Source: Anditalea andensis
GTDB taxonomy: Bacteria > Bacteroidota > Bacteroidia > Cytophagales > Cyclobacteriaceae
NCBI RefSeq assembly: GCF_000714815.1
Contig: NZ_JMIH01000010.1
Location: forward strand, 45,136 to 109,135
Direction of reading: 5' to 3'
Length of the DNA: 64,000 nucleotides
The notes below the pieces were generated by a model. The model was not told the DNA's origin and did not search any database. It saw nothing but the letters and a program-made list of their open reading frames with translations. Positions 24,948 through 34,838 of the stretch are shown here, in pieces (position 1 is the stretch's first letter; the number at the start of each line of letters is the position of its first letter). A program made the position numbers and the translations under genes.

Positions 24948-27900
24948 TTAAAGATTATATCTCAATCCCAACATCCCCCAAAATGAATGATAAGAATCTC
25001 TGTAAGGGTAGATGGGGTCTCCGAAATAGTGTCTATGTGAAGAATTGGTAATGTTGTTCAGATTGGTAAATAGGGAGAAATTCTGGCTCACACGTTGGGA
25101 AGCGGTGAAGTCCAACTGACCGATGGCTTCAAAATACCTGTCCAAGAACAATTCCCCCAGCTCCTGTATGGAAGGTGCACTCGCACTACCTCCCACGCTG
25201 TCCAGCCAAGTGTCTCTCCAATTGTAAGATACTTGGGCAGAAAACCCGCCTTTGTTGTATTGAAGGGCTACGTTATATACATGAGGTGTTTGCATTGGCA
25301 AAGCGATCCTTCTTTCTACGGGTACAATAATCTTGGCTTCCGATTTGGAATAGGTGTAATTGGCATATATCCCAAAATCACTCCAAAACCCTGGAAGAAA
25401 ATCCAGTTTTTGCTGCCAGGCTATCTCAAGCCCATATACATAGGCGCTTTCCCCGTTCATAGGAGTGACCAGTTGGTAACCATTAAATTGGCTATTATCC
25501 TGGATAAATATGGTTTCATTGTAGATGAAATCGTTCAAATTTTTATAATAAGCCCCCAATGAAACAAAGCCTATGTTTTGAAAATAATTTTCGAAGGACA
25601 GGTCCAAGTTTGTAGCCTTGGAAGGCTGAAGGTCTGAATTCCCAGTTGATATGATCTGGTTATCCTGATTGACCAAGCGATAAGGAACCAGATCATTAAA
25701 CATGGGCCTGGCGATGGTATTGGTGAAACTTGCCCTGATATTGGCTGTTTTTGAAAGCTCATATCTCAAGTTGAACATTGGAAACAGGTTAAAATAAGAT
25801 ATGTCACCGCTTTCGGTAGCGACAGTCTCCTGATAGTCGCCCTCCTCATCAAACAGCACTTCGTTCCCTCTGTAATAGTTCATTACCTGCTCACCTCTCA
25901 GTCCTACGTTAAAATTGAACCTGTTCAGGTGGTAATCCGTCATGACGTACCCGGCATATATGTTTTCTCTGGCAAAATAATTATTGGGGTCAGAGTTTTC
26001 TCTTGTCCTGTTTTCATCTAGATTGAACAAAGCTTCATTTTGGTTAAAGAAGTTTTTGCCTGCTACCCAATCTATTTCTCCATTGATCGGATATCTGCCG
26101 CTGATCAGGTTCCGGTTATTTGGCTGAAAAAATTGGGCCATGGTCAGATCACTGAAGCCGGTCCAGCGCTGTTCAAGCATATCTCTCTGTTTTGTCTTTT
26201 GCCATGCTTTGCCTCCTATTTTTATATTGCCTCTGCCATCACCTAAGAGATATGGGGTCTTTAAATTAATAGTGGCAAATTTATCAGTATCCCTCACATC
26301 ATCTCTCCTTCTTTCGTAATATCTGAAATTCATTTGATCCATATCGGATAAGTTCACTTCTTCCGATGGCTGGACCGTAGCAAATTTTCTATCGGAAATA
26401 TCATAACTATAATTGGGTCTTCCCGAATGTCTGAAGGCATAATATTCCCGTAGGGGTACATTAAACGTTCCAAAGGAATAGCCAACATTATAGTCTAAGG
26501 TGCTTTTGCCAATATCCTGTTGCCCTCCAGCATTGAGACTTAAGAGGTTGGTGATCCTGTTATATTCTCTTAATACTTTTTCATACCTTCCCCTATTGGC
26601 CAAACCAGGTGTTGGATAAGTGCCGTCTGAGAGAGAATGTCTGGCATCGTTACGGATTTCATATTCATCATAGTTATTATACACCGCTCTTAAATATAAA
26701 GAGGACCTGTCATTGATACTGTAATCCATTTGTCCACCCAAGCCTATCCTTGTACGCTCGGTTTCGTACAGCGATGGCCTTAATCCGGCCAATACATCCT
26801 GAGGTCCGTTTCCAAAATCCTCTACACCCCAGTCATGACGGATATCTTCAGTGGCCCTGTTGTCTTTCTGGTAAGTCCCGCTTAGGACAAAATCAAGTTT
26901 ACCCACCCTTTTGCTATAAGTAGCACTTCCTAACCACTGCGGTCTACCGGACATATGGTTATACCCACTGGCGGCAGTGGCTTTAAAGAGTACGCTATCG
27001 CCTACCGGCCGCGTAGTCAGTAGATTGATAGATCCTGATGTGGCATCCGCATCCATGTCTGCAGTGATGGATTTGATCACTTCCATGCTGGAAATCATAC
27101 CTACCGGTATAATGGCAGTATTGGTTTCCCTATCACTCTCGCCGGTGGAGGCCACCCTTTGGCCGTTTAAAGTCACGGTATGAAAACTGGAATTTAGGCC
27201 GCGTATCAGTACACTTTGCGCCTCACCTCTTTGCGGTTCGGTCACTACTCCCGGTACGCGCTTCAGTGCTTCTGTTACATTCAAATCAGGGAATCTTTCT
27301 ATCTGCTCATAAGAGATCACATTTTTGAGATTAAAAGATTCTTTCTGCACATTCAAGGCCCTGGATTGGCCTCTCCTATACCCGACGATGGTCACCTCAT
27401 CCAGATCATCCAGAGCAGAAGACAGTCGTATAGAAAGACTGGAAGGACTTTTTTCATCAATAAAGATAGGTCTGGATATGCTGTTATAACCTATGTAAGA
27501 AAAAATCAGAATTTGTTCTCCCACCGGTACATTTTGTATCCTGTAACTTCCATTGATATCGGTAACCGCACCTACTATACCGGAGACGGTTTCTACCCTA
27601 ACGGTGACGCCTACCAATGGCTCTCCATTGACGGCATCATATACGCGTCCCTGTACTTCACCTTTGCCGTCTTCGCTTATCTTTTGCTTGACAGTACGGT
27701 CGTCAGGCTGGAAAATAATGATGTGGTTATTCACCTGTTTAAATCCAAATCCTGTCTGTCTGGATACTTCTTCGAGCAGTTCACCTACTGTTGATTTTGG
27801 AGATGCTATTTCAAGTTCTTTTCCCAGATCAGTTATTTTTGAACTGTATGAAAACCGAAATTCGGTGTTTTCTTCAATTTTAAGTATGACGTCTTTTATA

Positions 27901-28058
27901 TTCAGGTGCCTTTGGACCTTGGTAAGGGGTACCTTATATACATTTTGGGCAGTAGATTCTTTGGCTACCGCCATACTGCCGACAGCACAGAGCATTATAA
28001 TCGCAAACATGCCATTTCTAGTCATTTTCCAGCAATGTTTTAGTAGTTTTTTTTTCAT
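24948..28058 (-). CDS. TonB-dependent receptor with STN signalling domain (FecA-type)
   Basis: A 1036-residue outer-membrane receptor. After a signal peptide (ending near MAVAKESTAQ) comes a secretin/TonB short N-terminal domain (about 45-115, KVQRHLNIKDVILKIEENT), a CarboxypepD_reg-like domain (about 130-215, GRVYDAVNGEPLVGVTVRV), a plug (about 235-345, with EALKRVPGVVTEPQRGEAQ and SVLIRGLNSS) and a 22-strand barrel ending in the aromatic-rich WGMLGLRYNL. The STN domain is the part that signals through FecR to an ECF sigma factor; both genes lie upstream. With the phytase next, the ligand may be phytate or another phosphoester, which is inference. Confidence 0.93.
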   Translation of the reverse strand: MKKKLLKHCWKMTRNGMFAIIMLCAVGSMAVAKESTAQNVYKVPLTKVQRHLNIKDVILKIEENTEFRFSYSSKITDLGKELEIASPKSTVGELLEEVSRQTGFGFKQVNNHIIIFQPDDRTVKQKISEDGKGEVQGRVYDAVNGEPLVGVTVRVETVSGIVGAVTDINGSYRIQNVPVGEQILIFSYIGYNSISRPIFIDEKSPSSLSIRLSSALDDLDEVTIVGYRRGQSRALNVQKESFNLKNVISYEQIERFPDLNVTEALKRVPGVVTEPQRGEAQSVLIRGLNSSFHTVTLNGQRVASTGESDRETNTAIIPVGMISSMEVIKSITADMDADATSGSINLLTTRPVGDSVLFKATAASGYNHMSGRPQWLGSATYSKRVGKLDFVLSGTYQKDNRATEDIRHDWGVEDFGNGPQDVLAGLRPSLYETERTRIGLGGQMDYSINDRSSLYLRAVYNNYDEYEIRNDARHSLSDGTYPTPGLANRGRYEKVLREYNRITNLLSLNAGGQQDIGKSTLDYNVGYSFGTFNVPLREYYAFRHSGRPNYSYDISDRKFATVQPSEEVNLSDMDQMNFRYYERRRDDVRDTDKFATINLKTPYLLGDGRGNIKIGGKAWQKTKQRDMLEQRWTGFSDLTMAQFFQPNNRNLISGRYPINGEIDWVAGKNFFNQNEALFNLDENRTRENSDPNNYFARENIYAGYVMTDYHLNRFNFNVGLRGEQVMNYYRGNEVLFDEEGDYQETVATESGDISYFNLFPMFNLRYELSKTANIRASFTNTIARPMFNDLVPYRLVNQDNQIISTGNSDLQPSKATNLDLSFENYFQNIGFVSLGAYYKNLNDFIYNETIFIQDNSQFNGYQLVTPMNGESAYVYGLEIAWQQKLDFLPGFWSDFGIYANYTYSKSEAKIIVPVERRIALPMQTPHVYNVALQYNKGGFSAQVSYNWRDTWLDSVGGSASAPSIQELGELFLDRYFEAIGQLDFTASQRVSQNFSLFTNLNNITNSSHRHYFGDPIYPYRDSYHSFWGMLGLRYNL

Positions 28059-28133
28059 AACTTTGATAAGTTGAGTAATCGGTTTGATTGGATTGTGTTG
28101 AGAAACGATTTTGAAAGGACCTCTGAAAGACCG

Positions 28134-28159
28134 AAGGAGACAATTGCCGTTGTCTCCTT
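28134..28159. promoter_or_regulatory. Intercistronic hairpin between fecR-like and TonB receptor genes
   Basis: AAGGAGACAA (28134-28143) and TTGTCTCCTT (28150-28159) form a perfect 10-base stem with a 6-base loop, six bases after the anti-sigma stop codon on the minus strand. Reading along that strand no T-run follows, so it may be an RNA processing or stabilising structure; on the plus strand TTGTTTTTT follows the stem. Confidence 0.5.
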
Positions 28160-28164
28160 GTTTT

Positions 28165-29136
28165 TTAGCAGCCCTTACCGGTTAAAACATAATGGTTTTT
28201 AGCTATTTTATCTATTTTAAGGTGATTGGATTCGGCTATATTTAAAAGGATTACCTGTAAATTTTCGGCACGGAAACTACCTGTAAAAACACAATTTTCC
28301 GCTTGGGAGGATGTTATCGTCACACCATACCATTTGGACAATTGATTAAGTATTTCATGGATTGGAGTGTCTTCATAAGTAAGCAACCCTTGAGTCCAAT
28401 CGAAATCCCGAAGATCTTTCAATTTGTCCATACGGGTAGTCTGATCATGGTGAGAAATTTCAATAACTTCCATATCCTTTAGAAAGGTACTTTGGAAAGC
28501 CGTTTCTACTTTAACTTTGCCCTCCTTTACCGCTACACGGCCTGATTGGGCCAGGCTGTCATAATGCACAGAGAAAGAGGTCCCCAATACAGTGGTGGTA
28601 GTGGGCCCGGCGGATACGATAAAAGGTCGTTCAGGATCTCGTGTCACCGATAAATAGGCTGTACCTGATATTTTTATTAGCCTCTGGTCAGTGGTAAATG
28701 CTAGGGGATAGAGAATGGAAGTGCCTGGCATTGCGGTGATTTTAGTACCATCAGGTAGGGTCAGCTTACCGAGTTGGCCAGTCGATGCGGTGAAGGTAGC
28801 CCATTCGGCATCTTTATGACCACCTTTTTGCAGGTATAGTGAAATGCTTATAATCAAAATTATAGTCGCGGCTATTTTCGTGAACAATCCTACATTTCTG
28901 TATTTCTTGGCCTTTTCCAGATAAATGCGGTCTGCGACTTTATCAGCCATACGGGAGGAAGGTTTTCCCTGGACTGCCTCGGTGCTCGAATCCCAGGCCA
29001 ATCTCAGATTTTTTTCCAGCTCTCCTTCCGGATCTAAAACTTCCTGATACTGCTTTAGCAAGCTTAGTTCTTCGGAACTGAGTCTGTTCTGGGTGATTTT
29101 CCTGACTAATAGTAGCTGATAATTTTCTTCAGTCAT
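28165..29136 (-). CDS. FecR-family anti-sigma factor
   Basis: A 323-residue inner-membrane protein: a cytoplasmic N-terminal segment of about 85 residues binding sigma, one membrane helix (about 86-100, AATIILIISISLYL), the periplasmic FecR domain (about 105-215, TGQLGKLTLPDGTKITAMPGTS, then RPFIVSAGPTTTTVLGTSF) and a C-terminal DUF4974 domain (about 250-320). It relays the ligand-loaded signal from the STN domain of the TonB receptor to the ECF sigma factor encoded 95 bases upstream. Full length and motifs intact. Confidence 0.93.
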   Translation of the reverse strand: MTEENYQLLLVRKITQNRLSSEELSLLKQYQEVLDPEGELEKNLRLAWDSSTEAVQGKPSSRMADKVADRIYLEKAKKYRNVGLFTKIAATIILIISISLYLQKGGHKDAEWATFTASTGQLGKLTLPDGTKITAMPGTSILYPLAFTTDQRLIKISGTAYLSVTRDPERPFIVSAGPTTTTVLGTSFSVHYDSLAQSGRVAVKEGKVKVETAFQSTFLKDMEVIEISHHDQTTRMDKLKDLRDFDWTQGLLTYEDTPIHEILNQLSKWYGVTITSSQAENCVFTGSFRAENLQVILLNIAESNHLKIDKIAKNHYVLTGKGC

Positions 29137-29231
29137 ATGGTAGTACTTTCATGTGTTATGACTGAAAATAAAAAAATAATCCCGACAGAAGTTGTTAATA
29201 GATTGTTAACAAAAAATATTAAAGCTTAACA

Positions 29232-29792
29232 TTATTGACTGTTTTTGATATGTATGGAGACCCCTTTTAAAGCTAAGGAAACTTGGTTGGCAACTGTTTT
29301 AGGAGAAATGTTCAATAGGTCAGCGATCTCTTCAAAGCTTAGCCCTTCAAATTTTGCCAATGAAAAAATAAGGCTTCTCTGTTCTGGCAAGGTTTCCAAA
29401 AAAGAGGTCAGAGAGGTATGCAGCTCTTCCATGATGATGTGGTCATCAGATTTTATATTATCCGGATATACCCCCTCATAATCATGGCCATAGGAAATGA
29501 TTTTTCTTTTTTTATGTTTCTGTAGCAGGGAAAAGCAGTTGTTTTTTATGCTGATAGATAAATAGTTTTTGATATTCCCATCGATCTTTAAATTTTTCCT
29601 TTTTTGCCAAATATTGAAAAACAGATCTCCTACAACCTCCTCAGCATCAGTAACTTCTTTCAAGTAAAAAACCGCGATGCGCATCAATAAGCGCTCATAT
29701 CTGAGAATCAGTTCTTTCAGTGCTTTTTCATCATTTTTACTTACTAGGTAAAAGAGGTCTTTGTCATCCTTGTTTTGGTAGGGCTTCATCAT
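29232..29792 (-). CDS. ECF-type RNA polymerase sigma factor
   Basis: A 186-residue sigma-70 family ECF protein. Region 2 spans about residues 20-90 (LILRYERLLMRIAVFYLKEVTDAEEVVGDLFFNIWQ in pieces) and region 4 about 120-180 (LPEQRSLIFSLAKFEGLSFEEIADLLNIS, then PKTVANQVSLAL). With the FecR protein and STN-type receptor it makes a complete trans-envelope signalling set, FecI-like in logic. Target genes are presumably the receptor and phytase, and perhaps the divergent operon starting at 30246. Confidence 0.93.
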   Translation of the reverse strand: MMKPYQNKDDKDLFYLVSKNDEKALKELILRYERLLMRIAVFYLKEVTDAEEVVGDLFFNIWQKRKNLKIDGNIKNYLSISIKNNCFSLLQKHKKRKIISYGHDYEGVYPDNIKSDDHIIMEELHTSLTSFLETLPEQRSLIFSLAKFEGLSFEEIADLLNISPKTVANQVSLALKGVSIHIKNSQ

Positions 29793-30245
29793 GCTCCGAA
29801 ATTAGTCTCCAAAGATCATTTGGTGATTAATTGGATGTTAACATAACTTTACCAAAATCATAGAGATTGGATTTGATAGGGAATATTAGTGGTGATGTGT
29901 TTAATTGATGAATATACTTATAGGTAAGCGCCTCATCTGGAATGAAAGTTTTTAATACCGAAATAAATGCGGATGGTTTAGATCGTTTAATATATAAGTT
30001 TTGGATGTGCCCTATTCAAAAAACAGTATTTTTTCACCTCTGCTGGCATAGCAAGCTCTGAATCCAAATTATGGCTTATCGAGTACAATTCATTTTACTA
30101 TAGGATTGGAACCGATTAATTATCAGTATTTATACCATTAATTATTAAAATGGTAACCAATTCACCTATATCCTGTAACCATTTTACGCTATATATCCTG
30201 TAACACTTCTCCATCTTGCACAAGAAATCATACAGCAAAAATAAA
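29793..30245. promoter_or_regulatory. Divergent control region with direct and inverted repeats
   Basis: The spacer separates the sigma gene (minus) from the microprotein-TonB receptor operon (plus). TATATCCTGTAAC occurs twice (30167-30179 and 30192-30204), 25 bases apart. AAAATGGT (30147-30154) and ACCATTTT (30178-30185) form an inverted repeat overlapping the first copy. They lie 40-100 bases upstream of the microprotein ATG, where an activator or repressor would bind. No gene is seen elsewhere in the gap. Confidence 0.4.
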
Positions 30246-30359
30246 ATGGATAAAAGGAAACTTCCGGATTCTAAAAAGCAAAAATGGTATCAAATAAGAG
30301 AGGTACTCTTTGGTTTCCTTTTTTTGGTATTTCTACTCTTTCTCTACTATATAATATAA
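30246..30359 (+). CDS. 37-aa single-pass membrane microprotein
   Basis: An ORF starting MDKRKLPDSKKQKW, strongly basic, followed by a single hydrophobic helix (VLFGFLFLVFLLFLYYII) to the C-terminus. It stops three bases before the ATG of the TonB receptor, so translation of the two is probably coupled. The positive N-terminus predicts a cytoplasmic N-in orientation. It could be an assembly or regulatory peptide for the receptor operon; no family is recognised. Confidence 0.55.
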   Translation: MDKRKLPDSKKQKWYQIREVLFGFLFLVFLLFLYYII

Positions 30360-30362
30360 AAT

Positions 30363-33200
30363 ATGAAGAATTTACCTTGCTGTGCTATCATCTTTATATG
30401 GTTGCTTCAGTCCACAGCTGTTTATGCCCAGGATTTTATCTCCATAAAAGGTAAAATTATCAATGCCCAGACCAATGAACCACTATATGGGGCATCGGTT
30501 ATGATTGATGGGGATTACAATGGTGTAGCCACAGATATTTACGGGGATTTCAACCTTCGGGTGAGTATAAAAGGTGATGTGGTCCTTCTGTTAAGGTTTA
30601 TTGGATTCAATCAAGAACGGATTTCTATCCATGTATCCGACATGGACATGGATTTAGGGACGGTAAGCATGGGAGAGGATGTTGCCAGTTTGGATGTTTT
30701 TGAGGTGCGGGCAAGTTTGGAAGGCCAGCAACGGGCTTTAAACCAACAAAGGACGGCAGATAATATAAAGAACATTATATCAGCCGATCTTATCGGCAGG
30801 TTTCCGGATCTGAATGTAGCCGAAGCCATGCAACGCGTTCCCGGTGTAAACATACAAAGGGATAAAGGGGAGGGCTCTACGGTCTCCATCCGTGGTACAC
30901 CCCAGCATTTTACTGCCATACAGATCAATGGGGAGCAAATGCCCAGTGTTCAGCAAAGCGGGATCAGGAACGAGGCACTGGATTTAATTCCCGCCGATCA
31001 GTTGGCGAGTATAGAGATCACAAAAGCCCCCACCCCAGATATGGACGGGGACGCAATAGGGGGTGTAATCAATCTGCGGACACCGGTTGCCAGAAAGAAA
31101 GAACTGAGCATTAGGGCAGAATCAGCATTAGGATACAACGATATTTCAGGCGGTATCAACGGGATTGGAAAATTAAGGGTAGACAAGCGCTTTTTTTCCA
31201 ACCCAAGGGTAAGTGAAGGAAAATTGGGCGTTATTCTGGGCGCCTCCTATTATAGCACAAACAATTCCGAAGACCGTACCGATGCCACTTGGCAGGGGGT
31301 CCGGAGGCCTATCGGAAATATGGATACGGATACTTTGGTCATGGCCAACTACCAGTACCGCAGGACTATTAATCAAAGGGAACGGATAGGTGCTACGGCT
31401 ACTATTGACTATAAATTCAATAAAAACCATGAGGTGGTGTTCAACTACATGTACAACCGTAGGGAAGACAACGATGTGAGGAACCGCCTTCGGTTTGATA
31501 TGGATAGAAGTGGATCTGTTTTTCACTCTTTGGATTCCATTTCCAATGCCAGGGTAAGAAGGGATATCAATATATGGGATGAACTAAAGACCAACCAAAG
31601 TTTTAATTTACAGGGATTTCATACGCTGGGTCACTGGAAGATTGATTGGTCAGCCTACTATACCTTATCAAACCGGACTTTTCATTCGGATAGGGGGGAT
31701 TTTGCAAATGATGAAATAAATATTGTGGCCGATAATCCGGGAGGAATATACAGTGATGTACCCTTCTTTAGGCCGGCTTCCAATGAGCAAAGTATGTATG
31801 ATCCTTTCTTTTACCGCGATTTTAGGCGGTATGAAGAAGACATTGAAAGTACTGATGCCACCAATGCGGTGGCCAGAATAGATGTAACCAAATATTTTGA
31901 TTTTTATAGGGAATATCCCAGTTATATCAAATTCGGAGGAAAAATACGGTCCCAGACCAATTCTAAATTCAGGAACAATCAGGTCTTTGGCTTTAATGAC
32001 CCGAATAATATACTCAATACCAATGAAGCATTTTTAAGGGTTTTATCAAGGACAGAACCTATTGATTTTTTACAAACGGATTATCGTTTTGGACCATTGA
32101 TAGGGAGAAATGAATTTCAGGGATATATCAACCGCAACCGCATATTGCTAACCGCTGCCGACAATGCATGGGATGCAGAAAGGTTATCTTTAAGCGATAC
32201 TTACGATGCCTATGAAGACATATATGCCGCTTATTTGATGAGCAGGACCCAATTTAACAAATTGATGGTGTTGGCAGGTCTGCGGTATGAATATAATGAT
32301 GTAAGATATGATGCCTATGAGGTTTTTAGGATAGGGACCACTGTAACGGGTTCTCCGATTGAAGGCGGTAGCCATTATGGGTTTTTAATGCCCCACTTAC
32401 ACATGAAGTACAGTATGGATAACTTTACAGCCTTAAGGTTTTCAGCCAATATGAATTATGCCAGGCCCAATTTTGTGGATATTGTGCCTTTCGTAAATTT
32501 TGATGCGGACGCAATAACCCTCCGTTTGGGAAATCCAGCGCTCTTGCCTTCCAGTGCATGGAATTTTGATCTGATGTTTGAGCATTACTTTGCCAATGTA
32601 GGGATCATTTCAGCCGGTGCATTTTATAAGGATATAAATAATTTTCAATTTACAAGGATAGATCCTTCTTTATTGGAAGATTTTCCCGGCTATCCGGGGA
32701 CTCAGGGTTTTATCTTTAGTCAGGAGCAGAATGGGGAAAAGGCATCTGTTTTGGGGGTGGAGGTAAATTTTGTAAGGGCCCTTGATTTTCTACCCGGATT
32801 TTTACAGCATTTTAATATTGATGCAAACTACACATTCGCCCATTCAAATGCCTTTACCCAGGACCGTACGGATATTAACCTTCCGGGTCAGGCCGCCCAT
32901 ACATTCAATGCATCACTTGGCTTTGATTATCGCAGGTTTATCGGTAGGGTAATGGGGAATTATAACGGAACTTTTGCCAATTCGCTGGCTTCACAGCGTC
33001 AGGATGATATTTTCCAAGAAGCCCGTTTCCAGATAGATGCCAATGCTTCCTATAATATAAGTGATAAGTGGAGATTATTTGGGGAATGGGTAAACATCAC
33101 CAATGCACCAAGTATACGGTATCAGGGCGAAAGGGAAAGAATCAACAGGATAGCTTATTTTGGATGGTGGTCCAGAGTAGGGATAGGTTTTAGATTTTAA
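30363..33200 (+). CDS. TonB-dependent receptor (no STN domain)
   Basis: A 945-residue outer-membrane receptor with a signal peptide ending AVYAQ, a CarboxypepD_reg-like domain (about 28-110, KGKIINAQTNEPLYGASVMI), a plug (about 125-235, with AEAMQRVPGVNIQRDKGEG and VSIRGTPQHF) and a large barrel with a terminal aromatic-rich strand WSRVGIGFRF. It lacks a SusD partner; the next two genes are beta-helix lipoproteins instead. Substrate not shown; the operon's phosphoesterase suggests a phosphorylated compound. Confidence 0.92.
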   Translation: MKNLPCCAIIFIWLLQSTAVYAQDFISIKGKIINAQTNEPLYGASVMIDGDYNGVATDIYGDFNLRVSIKGDVVLLLRFIGFNQERISIHVSDMDMDLGTVSMGEDVASLDVFEVRASLEGQQRALNQQRTADNIKNIISADLIGRFPDLNVAEAMQRVPGVNIQRDKGEGSTVSIRGTPQHFTAIQINGEQMPSVQQSGIRNEALDLIPADQLASIEITKAPTPDMDGDAIGGVINLRTPVARKKELSIRAESALGYNDISGGINGIGKLRVDKRFFSNPRVSEGKLGVILGASYYSTNNSEDRTDATWQGVRRPIGNMDTDTLVMANYQYRRTINQRERIGATATIDYKFNKNHEVVFNYMYNRREDNDVRNRLRFDMDRSGSVFHSLDSISNARVRRDINIWDELKTNQSFNLQGFHTLGHWKIDWSAYYTLSNRTFHSDRGDFANDEINIVADNPGGIYSDVPFFRPASNEQSMYDPFFYRDFRRYEEDIESTDATNAVARIDVTKYFDFYREYPSYIKFGGKIRSQTNSKFRNNQVFGFNDPNNILNTNEAFLRVLSRTEPIDFLQTDYRFGPLIGRNEFQGYINRNRILLTAADNAWDAERLSLSDTYDAYEDIYAAYLMSRTQFNKLMVLAGLRYEYNDVRYDAYEVFRIGTTVTGSPIEGGSHYGFLMPHLHMKYSMDNFTALRFSANMNYARPNFVDIVPFVNFDADAITLRLGNPALLPSSAWNFDLMFEHYFANVGIISAGAFYKDINNFQFTRIDPSLLEDFPGYPGTQGFIFSQEQNGEKASVLGVEVNFVRALDFLPGFLQHFNIDANYTFAHSNAFTQDRTDINLPGQAAHTFNASLGFDYRRFIGRVMGNYNGTFANSLASQRQDDIFQEARFQIDANASYNISDKWRLFGEWVNITNAPSIRYQGERERINRIAYFGWWSRVGIGFRF

Positions 33201-33211
33201 TCCAAATTGTT

Positions 33212-34816
33212 ATGCAAATCAAAAGAATATTTCTTTTACTCATGCTTGTTTTACCTTCACTTTCTTGTGAGCGTGAAGAAGCTTTTGAACTGAGTCCTCC
33301 AAATCTGTTATTAAGGTTTACAGATACCGGAGAGATCGTACAGGAACCCGGTAACCGGGTGTCTCTTGAATTTGAACTTCAGGCAGCAAGTGGCATAAGT
33401 GAATTCATTGTTTTCAGAGATGGGGAAATATATGAGACCCAAAACTATACCGATGATATTTCAGCTATATATAATTTTGAATATACGGTACCATTGGATC
33501 AGGAAACAGGATCATATCATGTTTTTAGGTTTGAACTGATTGATCAGGAAAACCGTGCTGATGATTATGAGGTGACACTTTCCATAAGAAATACTTTCAG
33601 TGAATCGGAAGAATCCGTAAACGGTACGCTAGTTACGGTAGTAAAAGGAAAAGTCAATAATGATTATACCTTTTCAGCTGAAAAAACCTATTTGATCGAC
33701 AGTATTTTTTCTATAGAAAATAACAGTACGCTGACCATTGATGCAGGCTCAACGGTTTACTTCAAAACATATGAAGATCCTTTGCTTCGGTCGCAAATAA
33801 TCGTTTCACAGGGATCCAGGATAATAGCTGAAGGTGTACAGGAGTCCCCAATAGTCTTTACCAGTGACAAATTGATCATGGGACAGGATCCTTCACCTAC
33901 GGATTGGGGGGGAATAGTCATATATGGTTCTGCCCCGTCCAATCAAGGCAATGCTATTCTCGATAACGGTTATCGATATGGGGGCAATAACCCAAATGAC
34001 AATTCGGGTATTTTAAAATATGTGAGAATAGAGTATGCCGGCAAAAACGGCGCCCATGGACTGACTTTGAACGGAGTAGGATCAGGTACTACAGTACAGT
34101 TAGTCCAGGTATACAGCAATGAGAACATAGCCTTTAGGATCAGGGGAGGAAGGGTCAGCTTAAAGTATCTGGGTGGCATAGGCCATGGAGGTTATGGTTT
34201 TTGGGCCGATCATGGCTGGCAGGGAAACGGACAATTTTGGATTTTTCAAACCAAACGAATAAATACGCTTGTACCTATAAATTTCTGGAACCAGGCAAGA
34301 TCCATAGAGTTGAGAAATGATGAGAATTCTTTGACTCTTCAGCCCCGCACTCAATTTAGAATCAGCAATGTCACCTTGATCGGAAACGGGTATGAACCAG
34401 GTGTGAATAACGGCACCAGAAGGGGGGTCAGGATCCGCAGAGGAGCTTTGGGCATTTTCCAAAATGCACTTATCACTGCTTTTCCAAATGATGCTGCCCG
34501 GGTGGAAGACCTTCCTATTGAGCAATTGGGACAAGACATGGTATTTGACAACATCCGTTCCTATGGCAATCAGGTGAATTTCTCCCAAGAGGCAGCAACT
34601 TTCTTCTTTGAGTCCGGCAATTATAATGTTCGGGACAATTCAAGCTCAGGGGTTGATCTCAATAATATCATAGGATCAGAACCTTCCCCATTTAACCCCT
34701 CCGCCTTAGGGGCTTTTTTTACCTCTGCAGCTTATATCGGGGCAGTTGAAAACCAATCCAATGACTGGACAAAGCAAGGGGGCTGGTTTAAAAATTTAGA
34801 TGGCAGCATTCGATAA
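33212..34816 (+). CDS. Beta-helix (pectate-lyase-like fold) surface lipoprotein, copy 1
   Basis: A 534-residue lipoprotein with lipobox LPSLSC. An N-terminal Ig-like stretch (about 25-130) is followed by a right-handed parallel beta-helix-like region (about 150-470): TLTIDAGSTVYFK, SRIIAEGVQESPIVFTS, DWGGIVIYGSAPSN, LKYVRIEYAGKNGAHGL. The end reads FTSAAYIGAVEN...NDWTKQGGWFKN, shared with the next gene. No catalytic lyase residues were recognised. It begins 11 bases after the receptor, in the position where SusD would stand, so a substrate-capture role at the cell surface is plausible but inferred. Confidence 0.75.
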   Translation: MQIKRIFLLLMLVLPSLSCEREEAFELSPPNLLLRFTDTGEIVQEPGNRVSLEFELQAASGISEFIVFRDGEIYETQNYTDDISAIYNFEYTVPLDQETGSYHVFRFELIDQENRADDYEVTLSIRNTFSESEESVNGTLVTVVKGKVNNDYTFSAEKTYLIDSIFSIENNSTLTIDAGSTVYFKTYEDPLLRSQIIVSQGSRIIAEGVQESPIVFTSDKLIMGQDPSPTDWGGIVIYGSAPSNQGNAILDNGYRYGGNNPNDNSGILKYVRIEYAGKNGAHGLTLNGVGSGTTVQLVQVYSNENIAFRIRGGRVSLKYLGGIGHGGYGFWADHGWQGNGQFWIFQTKRINTLVPINFWNQARSIELRNDENSLTLQPRTQFRISNVTLIGNGYEPGVNNGTRRGVRIRRGALGIFQNALITAFPNDAARVEDLPIEQLGQDMVFDNIRSYGNQVNFSQEAATFFFESGNYNVRDNSSSGVDLNNIIGSEPSPFNPSALGAFFTSAAYIGAVENQSNDWTKQGGWFKNLDGSIR

Positions 34817-34838
34817 AATTAACCTAAATAAAATTTCA

